The notes beneath the pieces were generated by a model. It was not told the origin of the DNA and did no database searches. It saw only the letters and a program-made list of their open reading frames with translations. DNA of 64,000 bases from Utricularia gibba. Lineage: Eukaryota > Streptophyta > Magnoliopsida > Lamiales > Lentibulariaceae. Numbering within the stretch: position 1 is the first letter of the stretch; every line of letters starts with the position of its first letter. The stretch covers positions 1,550,001 through 1,614,000 of the forward strand of contig NEEC01000012.1 in NCBI GenBank assembly GCA_002189035.1, in the 5' to 3' direction. Below are positions 33,851-44,019 of this stretch, piece by piece. Both the position numbers and the translations under genes were made by a program.

Positions 33851-35574
33851 ATGTTGCAGAGGTCGCCGGAAATAGCTGCTACTAGCGGAGCAAGCGATTT
33901 GTCTTCAGAGATTGAAGTGGATTCTTTCAGACGTCTTTTCCCTCTGCAGTTTCACGAGCGCCATCTAGTTGAATCAATAAGGCCTGATGGGCGCCCTCTT
34001 GGAAAAGCTAGAGACACTACCGTTATGCTTGGTGAACATTATTTTCTTATTTTTTCTGTTTTATTTTTGAGTAGGCGCATTGTCACTAGAAATCTCGCAA
34101 TCATGTTTCTAGGAGCTGTAGCATCTACTAACGGATCAGCATTGGTAAAGATAGGGTCAACTGTAAGTCCCTTTTTCGGTGGCTGCTGATGGGTATGAAG
34201 AACCTTTTATGTTAGGGAATAATGACAGCTGTGTTTACTATCCTCAGACAATGTTAGCTGCCATCAAGTTGGAAATCATGACTCCGACTGCAGAGGCTCC
34301 GAATAGGGGATCCTTAGTTAGGAATATATATATATATATATGGATATATATATTTTGCGTAGGTAACCTAAAATTTAATCTTCCTCTTTACGTATTTAAT
34401 GGTTCTAATATTTTTACAGAAATTGATTTTCACATGCCTGCTATATGCTCTCTGCTGGTTCGCCCTGGCAGGCCTGCGGAAATAGCTCCTGTAATATCAA
34501 AACAATTATCCGATGCCATTTTGAGGTTAGGGGTTTTTGGTTTTCTTTGGGTATTGCCCTACGCCCCTTCGTTGACACTGATCTGTTAGGATTGGTATTG
34601 TTCTTTCAGTTTTTTGTATTGTCTGCTTGCTAACTTAAACTCGCTGAACATTCAAGTTGGTAGTTGATACTTGCTTCTTATTTCACTAGCATACTATTCC
34701 TCTGAAATACTGCTGCAGTTCTGGCATGATTAACATGGATGATCTATGTTTAGTCAGCGGTAAAGCTGCTTGGATGGCCTTTTTGGTAATGAATATTGCA
34801 TCCCCTACACCCACAAAGATTCCTGCTATCGGCATAATGAATAAATAAAGATTGTTGCAGGATGTGTACTGTTTGGATGCTGATGGTGCCCTTTTCGATG
34901 CAGCTATGCTAGCCGTTGTGGCTGCCTTCTCCTCTTGTATATATCTTCTTCATTTTACTCCTAAATTCACTGTTTGTTTACCCAGCCTTCCAGATTGATG
35001 CATAAAGAATTGTCTCGCAGTGGAGATACCAGTTGTTTCGCTGAACGATGATGGAAGGATAGTTCTTGTACCTGAGGTGAGTCCTGGGGAGATGACTGTC
35101 AAGGAGCCTATCAACGTAGAAAAGAAGAAGCTGAAACTCAATACTCTGCCATTTTCACTTACGTGCTTGCTTCACAAGAACTACATCCTGGCTGATCCCA
35201 CATCCGAGGAAGAGTCCATTATGGAGACATGCCAAACGGTGGTGCTGGACTCTTCATATCGCCTGGTTTGGCTTAATAAGCCTGGTGGTTCATGTCTTGC
35301 ACCCACACCAGCAATCAGGGTAACTTTCTTGTCAATGTTACCATTAGTAATTGACTCTGCTGCCCATTCATATGTTTGATTGTCCATTGACTCTTTGTAT
35401 ATTTGATTGTCAGTAGCTTGTGTGATTATGCAAATATGTCTAATTCTTCATGACTGTAGAGCCACGTTGAACGTTTCTTTTTGTGTGAAATGTATGCTTT
35501 GCATGCAGGAATGCATAAAACTGGCGCGACAACGGGTAAAAGAACTCAGGAAGATCTTGAGTGAGGCCATTTAG
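33851..35574 (+). CDS. RRP43: Exosome core subunit RRP43 (RNase PH-like), cargo of the hAT
   Basis: RRP43 is one of the RNase PH-fold ring subunits of the RNA exosome (3'-5' RNA decay). Exons: 33851-34031 (EVDSFRRLFPLQFHERHLVE, SIRPDGRPLGKARDT), 34113-34162, 34248-34317, 34420-34525 (IDFHMPAICS, VRPGRPAEIAPVISKQLSD), 34719-34785, 34861-34936 (VYCLDADGALFDAAMLAVVA), 35021-35319 (EIPVVSLNDDGRIVLV, PFSLTCLLHKNYILADPTSE, EESIMET) and 35509-35574 (LARQRVKELRKILSEAI). Nearly all borders are GT/AG and in phase over the full family length. The third intron is odd: phase requires the exon to end at 34317, but the following bases are TTAGGA, not GT, as if one G were lost. The start codon is uncertain because a CAG acceptor lies inside the first codons. 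Confidence 0.85.
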
Positions 35575-35579
35575 CCTTT

Positions 35580-36205
35580 TCTCTTCCATCATGAAAATTC
35601 ATTCAAGCCACTTGAAAAGATTTTGTTAAGCTAAACCTTCAATTTTTTTTGTTTGGTATAGGATTCAGTTGGTTTTCTAGTTTATCGGTTGCACTTTAAT
35701 TTGCTTTTTTTAAAAAAAAAAATGAACGAGTAACAATAGTTTTGATTCATATGTTTAGGTTTGTTATATTAACTGAAATCGATTAAAAATTGATGGATAT
35801 TAGTTTGCTTCAGCTTTTGTTTCTGGTTTTGGATTATCATCCTTGAATTAACATGTTCTGAGCAACCACTCAAAGCATGCGTTATGTAAAGAATTTCTAT
35901 TGCATAGAGTAGAAGACATTGTGATTAACTGAAGGGCTGTTAAAAATTGTGTGTTTACATTTCACAGTGGAGAGAAATGAATGCCCTTGAAGCTTTTAAT
36001 TGGACAGTTAATCACTCCAACCCGTTAGTCCTGTGTCATACAACAGTGAGGAATAACTACAGAAATCCATAACCTATATGCAAACCTTAATATACACACA
36101 TTCCTAATAAGTTTGCAGGAAACAGCTCTATTAAGCTTCAATGACCATACAGAATGTTGATGATCTGCTTCTCAAAGGAAACTGTCTTATCCTTATGAGC
36201 CGGCT
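35580..36205. other. Spacer between convergent RRP43 and MED15-like genes
   Basis: Contains the 3' flanks of both genes. 36151-36238 is a duplicate of 36429-36515 (see the MED15-like entry). No gene of its own. Confidence 0.6.
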
Positions 36206-36516
36206 GAATTTCATTCTTGGAAATTCTCAGAGACTGAACCTTGTCCATTCAGAGACTGCATCTGAGAATTCATTTGACCTTCATTTGTCTGCATCTGAGA
36301 ATTCATTTGACCTTCATTTGTCTGCATCTGAGAAATTTGAGGCTGTTGCTGCTGAGGTTGCTGTGCAGCAAGCATGTGTTGTCCTTTCTGCAATGAAGAC
36401 ACAGGCTTTCGAGGCCCATTTGAATTCAGAATGTGGATGATCTGCTTCTCAACCTGAACTGTCTTATCCTTAAGAGCCGGTTGAATTTCATTCTTGGAAA
36501 TTCTCAGAAATGAAAG
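36150..36516. repeat. Repeats at the 3' end of the MED15-like gene
   Basis: Two levels are seen. 36151-36238 repeats 36429-36515 at an offset of 278 bp (both contain GATGATCTGCTTCTCAA and TTTCATTCTTGGAAATTCTC). Between them a 33-bp unit starting TCTGCATCTGAGAATTCA occurs about 2.7 times. The larger duplication puts a second, out-of-frame copy of exon sequence just beyond the stop. Confidence 0.85.
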
Positions 36517-38496
36517 CAATCGCTCCAACATTCCCTTGAAAAAGTAGAGCTTATCAAATTGGTCACCCTTTGGCATGAGGAATCGAATCATGCTGCAAAA
36601 GCAGAAGTAAAGTCAGTCGAAAATAAAAATGTTGATAATCAAAGTGAATTTTCAAAGATAAATCTGGCCTTTTATAAATAATTTGTTTGAAGAGAGACTA
36701 GTTTGCAGTGCATTAAGGTGAAATTTTATGTGCTTTATATGCCTCATTAAGAAGTAGATTATAGGCATTGTGCTTGGTCGTATAAGTAATTAAATGAATA
36801 ATCTCATTTACCCCTATTTAACAGTTATTTACTCACCTTATTCGAAATACCCATTTAAAAAAAAAGAAAAAAGAAATCAACGATTTCAGTTGTAGAATCC
36901 TACAGATATTACTGTTACCTGACGTGAATAATGCTCAGCATCCCTTGTCATGGACGCTACTTGAACTCTCATCTCCTGGAATTCCACCTAAAAGAGCCGC
37001 ATACATTTAGTACAAATTTCCCATTAAATACTTCCCCCCTAGATAATTCCTTCCATGAACTAGTAGGAACAAATAATTAGTATTTTTGAAGTTTATCTTC
37101 ATTGATGTATGGGCTAAACTATTTATCGCTGAAGATAATTTATTGAGCAGAAGATAGAACATATACCTCCATTAATGAAAGTTTACTTTCAGCCTCAGGA
37201 TTTATTGGTAAAGCTTGATGAAACGTTAAAATGATGAAAAGAAGTATAAGAAAGTGGGAATAAAAATTTGATACACGGCAATAGAAATTGAATGATACAG
37301 AGTTGGAAGGAAATGTATTCTTAAAAAAAAAAAAAGAACCAGACGTCATACGTCAAATCGATTTAAGTGATGGATTATACACGCGTGATTACTTTCTATC
37401 AACAAAACCTACATCAGCTTTCAAATTTAAATAACCACAGATTGTGAAGCACAAAACACACCAATCAACCACTTGATCAAAGGTGACCAATTAGAGTACA
37501 ATGAAAATCAAACAGTAGCTCACCTGCTGCAACTTTGCAACAAGTCTATGGTATGCTTCGTTTAATTCAGAATAATACATCTCATTCATGGATTTGATCT
37601 GCAATCAGCCCAAAAGTTAGGAAGACTAAAGTGGAGCTTCACACAGAAAACGCACACGCGACTGGTCACAGTTGCCAATCTCCACCTAGATGTAATACCT
37701 TTTGATACGTTTCTTCTTGCCAATCTCCGCCTGAATTTCCCATCTGTGACGAGGGATCTGGAGATGCTAAGTTTTCAAAGTGTTAGATTAAGCAAAAGAG
37801 AACCATGCTGAAAAGCAGTAAATGAATTATACGGCACAATCCAGACAAGGAAAGAACATTCAATTTTTGAATCCATGGCCTGCACTAATAGCTGAGCCTC
37901 ATTATAAAGGGGATGGTCTGCCGGTGAGAATATATCGAGCCCAAATGCCACAAGAGCAAGGAGAGTCACCTTCTCAATGGCAACAACTAAAAAAAAAAAA
38001 GAACTCTTTTCATATACTTCAGCGATATTCTGTACCTGGGTCCTGCGAATTACTTCCACCACCAGGCTGCATAGAATCCGGATTCTGAGACTTTGTCTCC
38101 GCAGTTAACATCTTCATAGATATTTCTCTTAGATAATCTGACTGTATGTCCAATTAAAAGACAACAGGAACGGTCATTATACATGTAACGCTCAGCGTGT
38201 ATGCAGGAGGAAACAGGGGAAAATTCATTTAAACCTGGCTTGTTGCTGCGATGTATTTCTTCTCCTCAAGCCTGACAGCGATTTTTTTGAGTTCTTGCAA
38301 TCCCTCTGGTCCAGAATAAGGAAGATGCCTCTTCAGCGTCTCCATTCTGCAATCGAAAGCATCATAATTGATACTTATCTCAAAATCTTAAAAGACACTC
38401 CTCCACCTAAACTTAAAACCTAATTCTTACATTTTATTCACAATTCTCTCCCTAGAATCTTGTTGCAGGTGACCCCTCCAATCACCGCCTTCCATT
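36211..38496 (-). CDS. Short MED15-like mediator protein with KIX domain, cargo of the hAT
   Basis: MED15 is a Mediator tail subunit whose N-terminal KIX domain binds activators. Exons on the minus strand: about 38496-38439 (MEGGDWRGHLQQDSRERIVN), 38343-38236 (METLKRHLPYSGPEGLQELK, KIAVRLEEKKY; KIX helices), about 38155-38046 (SDYLREISMKMLTAETKSQN), about 37760-37698, 37605-37527 (IKSMNEMYYSELNEAYHRLV), a possible exon near 37000-36920, and 36594-36211 (DQFDKLYFFKGMLERLLSFL, VEKQIIHILNS, then a Gln-rich tail). Full-length plant MED15a exceeds 1,000 residues; this one ends after about 300. The tail has 33-bp repeats encoding MQTNEGQMNSQ. It is likely a truncated capture or a short KIX paralogue; expression is unknown. 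Confidence 0.7.
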
Positions 38497-38759
38497 CCCG
38501 CGTTTGCCACCGGCTCAGCACCCACGACCTGACCAGGAATTTGAACATGGGCATGCGTTCCTCAAATCGTTAAAAAAAAAAAAAACGCACATAACCTTAT
38601 ACAAAAAGAAGATGATGCACTGAAACTTTTCGCTTCCAAAATCAACTTTACGACGAAGAAAGAAAAAAAAAGGCAACTACAATCAGGTTGGAAACGAAAC
38701 AAAGGGATCAGGAATTTTGACCTAACGGATTGGAATGCTTGTTCAGACAGCAGCCGTCA

Positions 38760-39395
38760 CGAAAATATAGCGATTTTCTTTTCATTTTTTTTAAATTATT
38801 AATTATATTTTCAAATAATACCATAAGCAATCTATAAATTTAATTGTATTTAATTTTTCATTTTTTAAATTCAGTGCAAAAGCTATTATTTCATATATAG
38901 TATCAAATGATATATATAATTAAATATTTATTTTCATCCTTTAAAATGATCCACACCATACACACAACAATTTTAAAAATAGAAATATATATTAAATATA
39001 TAATTTAGTATTGAATATAATGAATTATATTCAAATATTTTTTAAATTAAAAAAATTAAATCTAGTTTTTTTCCTATATATCAAGTATATTGAATTAAAA
39101 ATGATATGGTCAAATGAGATTATATTAATATTTGATATTATTCAAAAACTTAGAATATAATCTACATGACTTATTTCATAATTTTCATTTAATTTATAAA
39201 TATAATTTATTAAATGAGTAAAACCTAAATAAGTAGTTGTTGTGTGCACAACATTTGAAAAAATTGATGACTTATTTTGATAAGTAAACAAAGGTAACTT
39301 ACAAAATAAGCTGGATTTTGAGTAGAAATGTAAAGAAATTTAAAATAAGTAAAAATTAAGTGAAAGTTTGAATAGAAATTATAAATAATTAAAAA
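38760..39395. other. AT-rich spacer inside the hAT element
   Basis: No coding sequence was seen. Confidence 0.6.
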
Positions 39396-39399
39396 TTAA

Positions 39400-39920
39400 A
39401 ATAATATATAATAATTTATTTTAAGGAAAATATTATTTTTTAAATCATAATATTTGATTTATTTTTATTTTACAATCAAATACTTTATCTTGTATAAAAT
39501 CTTAATAAAAAATTTACCAATAAATTTATTTTATGCCATTACAACCAAAAACTCATGGTAACTAACTATCACGATTATCATTTGCACTACTTTCTTTTTT
39601 TGATTCAATAATTATGTATTTTTTTCAAATAATTTCCCATAATTTTTAATAATTGTGCTGAAAAATAATAATTAAATCAATTATAACTTCAAATTTTTTT
39701 CGATTTATTTGAAAAATACATAATTATTGAATAAAAAAAGAAAATAGTGCAAATGACAATCGTGATAGTTAATTCCCACAAATTTTTGATCAAGATATCA
39801 TAAAATGAGTTTATTGGTAAGTTTATTAATTGGATTTTATATAATATAAATTGTTTAACTGTAAAATAAAAAAATTCAAACATTGTAATTTAAAAAATAA
39901 TTTTCCTCTAATTTTAATAT
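39400..39920. mobile_element. Foldback MITE-like element nested in the hAT
   Basis: The left arm (39400-39635) is the reverse complement of 39695-39920, with strong matches such as AACTATCACGATT, TCATTTGCACTA, TTCAATAATTATGTATTTTT and TTTACCAATAAA. The loop is about 60 bp. There is no coding capacity. A clear target duplication was not found. Confidence 0.7.
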
Positions 39921-40120
39921 ATACTTTAAATTACAAGTAAAAAAATAAATCATACATATTATATTCTTAGATTAATAATATTAAAAAAATCGACATTTCT
40001 CTATTTGATTAATTGATGGATTAAAAATGATGTGATGTAATTTTATTTTTTTAAAATAAGTAGTAAAAAATAAAATGCGCTCCCCCGTTCTTCCATCAGG
40101 TTCACTAGTTTGGTCGTCCA

Positions 40121-40890
40121 TCAATGCCTGAAGTGCCTTACTTGGGTGAAGACGAGCGCAACTCCGTACTTGTTGCAGCAGTCCACCGCGTCGGGATCCC
40201 TCAGGCTGCCGCCCGGCTCTGCGATCACGCCGACGCCGCTTCGACACGCTTCCTCCACGGCGTCGTTCCAAGCTGCGACGATGCACCACAACACAAAACT
40301 AAGAGGTGATGGAGGATTCCAAGCACGCCTTCTAGAAGGAAAATGTACCGAATGGGAAGAACTCATCGCTGGCCAGAGCAGCTCCCCTGATGTCATCCCC
40401 TGCCTTCTTCATCGCAATCCTCAAGCTCTCGAGACGGTTCGGCTGGCCGCATCCCATACCGAGCATGCACTTGTTCTGTCCAAAATAAACTTGCTGCAGT
40501 GAAAACTAGTGAAGTGTGCAGGAAGTCAGGGGAAATGCAGACCTTGGCTATGACAATGGCGTTGCTCTTCACATGTTTTACGCAGAGCCATGCGAATTTG
40601 GCGTCGTCGAGTTCATTTTCCTGTGGGGATTTCTCTGAGCGGACACTGAACTGGATATCCTCCAGGCTTAGCTGATCTGCCTCCTGAACCAACCAGCCAC
40701 CGCTGACTTGCCTCAGTGCAATCTTTCCTCCTGTGCTTTTGGTTGCCTGGAGGATTCTCAAGTTCTTGGACTTCCCTCGGAGTATTTCGAGGCCCTTTTC
40801 GGAGTACTTGGGAGCGATGATGATCTCATAGAACATGCGGGTTTCTCCATCAGTTGGACTCCTGAATTCTCTTATGTCTCTAGCTAAATC
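40121..40890 (-). pseudogene. 3' end of PURH (AICAR transformylase/IMP cyclohydrolase), cargo of the hAT
   Basis: PURH performs the last two steps of IMP synthesis. Three exons in phase encode its C-terminus: 40890-40543 (EIIIAPKYSEKGLEILRGKS, GGWLVQEADQL, DAKFAWLCVKHVKSNAIVIA), 40475-40349 ([20 protein letters not shown], then [12 protein letters not shown]) and 40272-40121 (AWNDAVEEACRSGVGVIAEP, then CCNKYGV and the terminal RHFRH stop). The KHVKSNAIV and PNR blocks are transformylase active-site regions. All three exons are undamaged, but everything upstream of the first (the cyclohydrolase domain and most of the transformylase) is missing, so it cannot make a complete enzyme. The GC-rich third exon contrasts with the AT-rich transposon around it. 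Confidence 0.92.
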
Positions 40891-40989
40891 CTGAGAAGCA
40901 AATAGGATGAACACATTAAGAGGCCTGAGGATTTTGCAACGATCAAAGTTACCATATGCCCACGACATGTTCATTTCCAAAGTCACACC

Positions 40990-41850
40990 ATGAGTTATTG
41001 ATTATTCTACGAAAGTTACCATATTGAATATTTTAATGTTCATAGGACTTTGGCATGTAGGTGACTCCAAACCCTTGCTTATATGGTTGATTCTTGGACT
41101 TATGAGCAATTTTTGAAATTCCTAATTTTGGAGCTTGGTGCGGCTTGAATGCATCTGCAATCTTTGTGTGAAAATGAAAATTAGGACCTAATTTTCAGCC
41201 TTTGTGATTAAAGTTTTTTTTTCAAATATTGATTTCAGCTTTCTGCACCTCTGTACTTGATGTTGCAGAAATTTGTTGAATTCTCTGTGTTAGAATTTTT
41301 TTTTCTAAAATACCTGTTGTTTTTTTTATTCATCAAAATGACTTTGGTTTGACATTTAATGCTTGTCTCGTGTTTTTTTTTAACATTGCCTGTTGTTTTG
41401 TTGCCTCATGATATTTTGACTCATCAAAATATCTTTTATTTTTATTTTAATCAAATATTTTATTACCAAAAAAACTTTTCAAAATATTATTATTCAATTT
41501 CATGATTTTTTTTAATTCTATTCACATCTATATTAGAAATATGGAAAATTTCAGATTTAGAATTAGATTTAAAAATAGAAATTTTAGGGAAATTGAAAAA
41601 GAATGTAATGTATTTTAAAACCAAAAATTCAAAATATTAATAAAGATACATTTTGAAGAGTTTTTTCTCAAATATAATTGAATTTTATTCTATTAATACT
41701 AAAATTTTTGAATAGTATTACATTTTTAAGAAATATAAAGATTTAACTTCTGTTTTATTAGATTATTTTTCAAAAAAAATTAACTTAATAGATTTACATA
41801 ATTCAGATTAGGGTAAAAAATCTAAAATTTAGGGTTTAGGGTTTACATAA
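40990..41850. other. AT-rich spacer inside the hAT element, with telomere-like repeats
   Basis: At 41828-41845 TTTAGGGTTTAGGGTTT gives two to three plant telomere units. There is no coding sequence. Confidence 0.6.
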
Positions 41851-41859
41851 TTCAAAGGT

Positions 41860-43224
41860 ATACATTTTTTTTTGCATCTGGTCGAATATTAGGAAGTCCA
41901 AGAAATGTAAAATAATCACAAAACAAATTTAAACCGGTTGACTTCACCCTAGAATCAAGCATGTTTACTAGAATATCAAAGACTATGGAAACCAAGGCAG
42001 ACAACACAACATGTGTGATAGGATAGTAAACATCATTAAATAATCTAGTGTATTTATGAAAAATAAAAAGCAAGTCAACTAATATGTCAAATTTAACATA
42101 CACATCATCATCAATCATAATATTTAGATCGGTATGCGTAGTTAAAAACAATGAAATAACTTCTCTATAAGGAATAAAAGATTGAAGCATGAAAACATAG
42201 AATTCCATCGTGTTGACAAATCTTTTTTTAGAGTTCGAAAGGATAGACCCTTTAACTCATATAGATGCTTAAAAGATACTCTTTTTGTGCTAAACATCTT
42301 CATATGATAAACTATCCTACACACATGCTAGACAAAACAGCCTCATTATCATTTTCATTTAGTGCATCTTGTATATATAAATTAAAAATATGACAAATGC
42401 ATCTTGATCTAAATAAACACCAACCTAAAATAATATTCATGGATGATTTCAATATGGATGTCACAACAGTATTATTTGGAGCATTATCAAGATGTATATT
42501 AAATATACGATCAACAATTACATATTCAATACATATAGAAGTAACAAATTCAGCAATTTATGCCCCCGTGTGTGGAGAATCCAAAGGTCTAAATCCAAAG
42601 ATTCTCTTTTGTATAAATCATTTGCAATCAATTCAATGAACAATTACAACTACATAATTCTCACCATTAATACCATGTCAATCATCACAAGTCAAACCAA
42701 ATTTACATTTCATAGATTGAAAATCAAAGATCAAACGTGATTTTTTTTTTGAATTGTTTTAATGCAATTCTAACTACTTTTCTTCGAGACATGGGAGCGA
42801 ATCTAGGTTGCAATCTAGATTAATAAAAATTTCTAAAAATTGGATTTTCTACTTCTACAAAAGGCTTTTCACTAGCAATCAATGTAAGTACATAATCAAT
42901 TTGGGTAGCATCAAGATCAAATGAAAAGCTCAAAACATGACCACACATAAAATTTATAGTAGGTTGTCTCAATGAAGTACATATCTCATTTATATGCTTA
43001 TTTCTAATGTGACGAATGAAATTAGAAGTTGAATCATGTTTACCATGGTCATACACGATTCCACAATATTTATAACATACCTTTTTGGCCTCCTTATCAC
43101 AATTGAAATGTTCATGCCAATTGATGCATGAAGCATCTTGTTTTTTTGAGGTGAAAGAGACATCTTCCCCATCGCTCGACACCTCAATATCACACTCGAG
43201 ATGTTGTTCGTGTGAACGTATCAC
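41860..43224 (-). pseudogene. Decayed hAT transposase
   Basis: The frame starts at 43224 with an acidic lead, then a BED-type zinc finger (VCYKYCGIVYDHGKHDSTSN, FIRHIRNKH; the first Cys pair is C-x3-C instead of C-x2-C) and FVEVENPIFRNFY. After stops and frame changes come the hAT core LDNAPNNTVVTSIL and RCICHIFNLYIQDALNE near 42500-42320, then DLSTRWNSMFSCFNLL near 42230 (the usual D-x-x-T-R-W-N-S motif) and the C-terminal part to about 41860. It is read inward from the right end of the element. It cannot encode an active enzyme, so any recent movement needed a helper element. Confidence 0.85.
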
Positions 43225-43783
43225 ACTTTGATGTGATTCTTCAATATTTAGTTATCTGAAACACAATTGAGAGAAACAAATCACTCCCAAACCTTACATA
43301 AATAACTATAAGCCGCAGATACACACGTCCATTTCTCTTTGGATAGTTGCGCACATACCTTTTGGAAGGTCTCCAAACACCGCAAAGCATGTGGGTTCTA
43401 GAGATTCAGATCCAATTGTTGTCCGACAGCCTTCAAAAATTCAGAATTCAGCTCCTAAATGCGCAATGAACAACACAAGCGTTTGAATATTTTCTTGTAT
43501 TTAAGCAAAAGGGTACAAGCGTTTCATAATCATGTTATGAGCTGCCCATGTATTTATATTCTTGTGAATTGGGACTTTGTAACATCATATACATAAAATA
43601 GATTGAAGTCCAACAATTAAGCAGCCCAACACTTCTTAATACACTACACTATAGGTCCATTTTGGCTAACCCATCAGGTCGACCTGTATTGGTGTACATT
43701 GACCCATCCCATATCTATTTTCGATGGTTACGAGTAACAGATCAGACCCCTCACGGGTCAACCTGTATCCATGCCCAGTTCTA

Positions 43784-43791
43784 CTTATGAG
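43784..43791. repeat. 8-bp target site duplication, right
   Basis: CTTATGAG directly after the right end of the hAT, identical to 29826-29833. Confidence 0.95.
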
Positions 43792-44014
43792 GTATATACT
43801 GCACCACTTGGCATTCTTAATGACCATATAAATTGTTTATTGTATGTTTGCTGCATATGATTGGAAGCTCTATGCTATTTAATCCTTTTGAATGGTCAAT
43901 GAGTTTCAGATTTTTGATTAGTCTAATTGATTCATATTTTTTTATCCACTAAAAAACCGGCCTTTTGCATTTTTGCTTTCTAATTGACGACTAAAAAAGC
44001 AGTTGAGGCAGATT
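43784..44014 (+). pseudogene. 14-3-3 pseudogene, right half
   Basis: The pseudogene resumes here with intron 3 of the 14-3-3 gene (GTATATACTGCACC; GTTTGCTGCATATG; TAGTCTAATTGAT; TTTTTTTATCCACT) and the first bases of exon 4 (AAAGCAGTTGAGGCAG), matching 51542-51330 on the minus strand. Similarity stops at about 44014, after which unrelated sequence begins. Confidence 0.92.
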
Positions 44015-44019
44015 TGTGG

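Larger units (their letters stand above)
29834..43783. mobile_element. Giant hAT transposon with captured host genes (about 13.95 kb)
   Basis: The left end reads TAGAGTTGGGCACG and the right end, on the opposite strand, TAGAACTGGGCATG (11 of 14 matching), flanked by perfect 8-bp duplications, the length made by hAT transposases. GC-richer subterminal stretches at both ends carry ACGGGT and TCGACCTG-like motifs. A decayed hAT transposase lies at the right end, read inward. Cargo, in order: unidentified frames at 30.3-31.6 kb, RRP43 (plus), MED15-like (minus), a 560-bp foldback element, PURH 3' end (minus). The host site is a 14-3-3 duplicate, and the undisturbed sequence is known from the paralogue, which proves both borders. 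Whether cargo was captured by the transposon or inserted later cannot be told from one copy. Confidence 0.88.
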
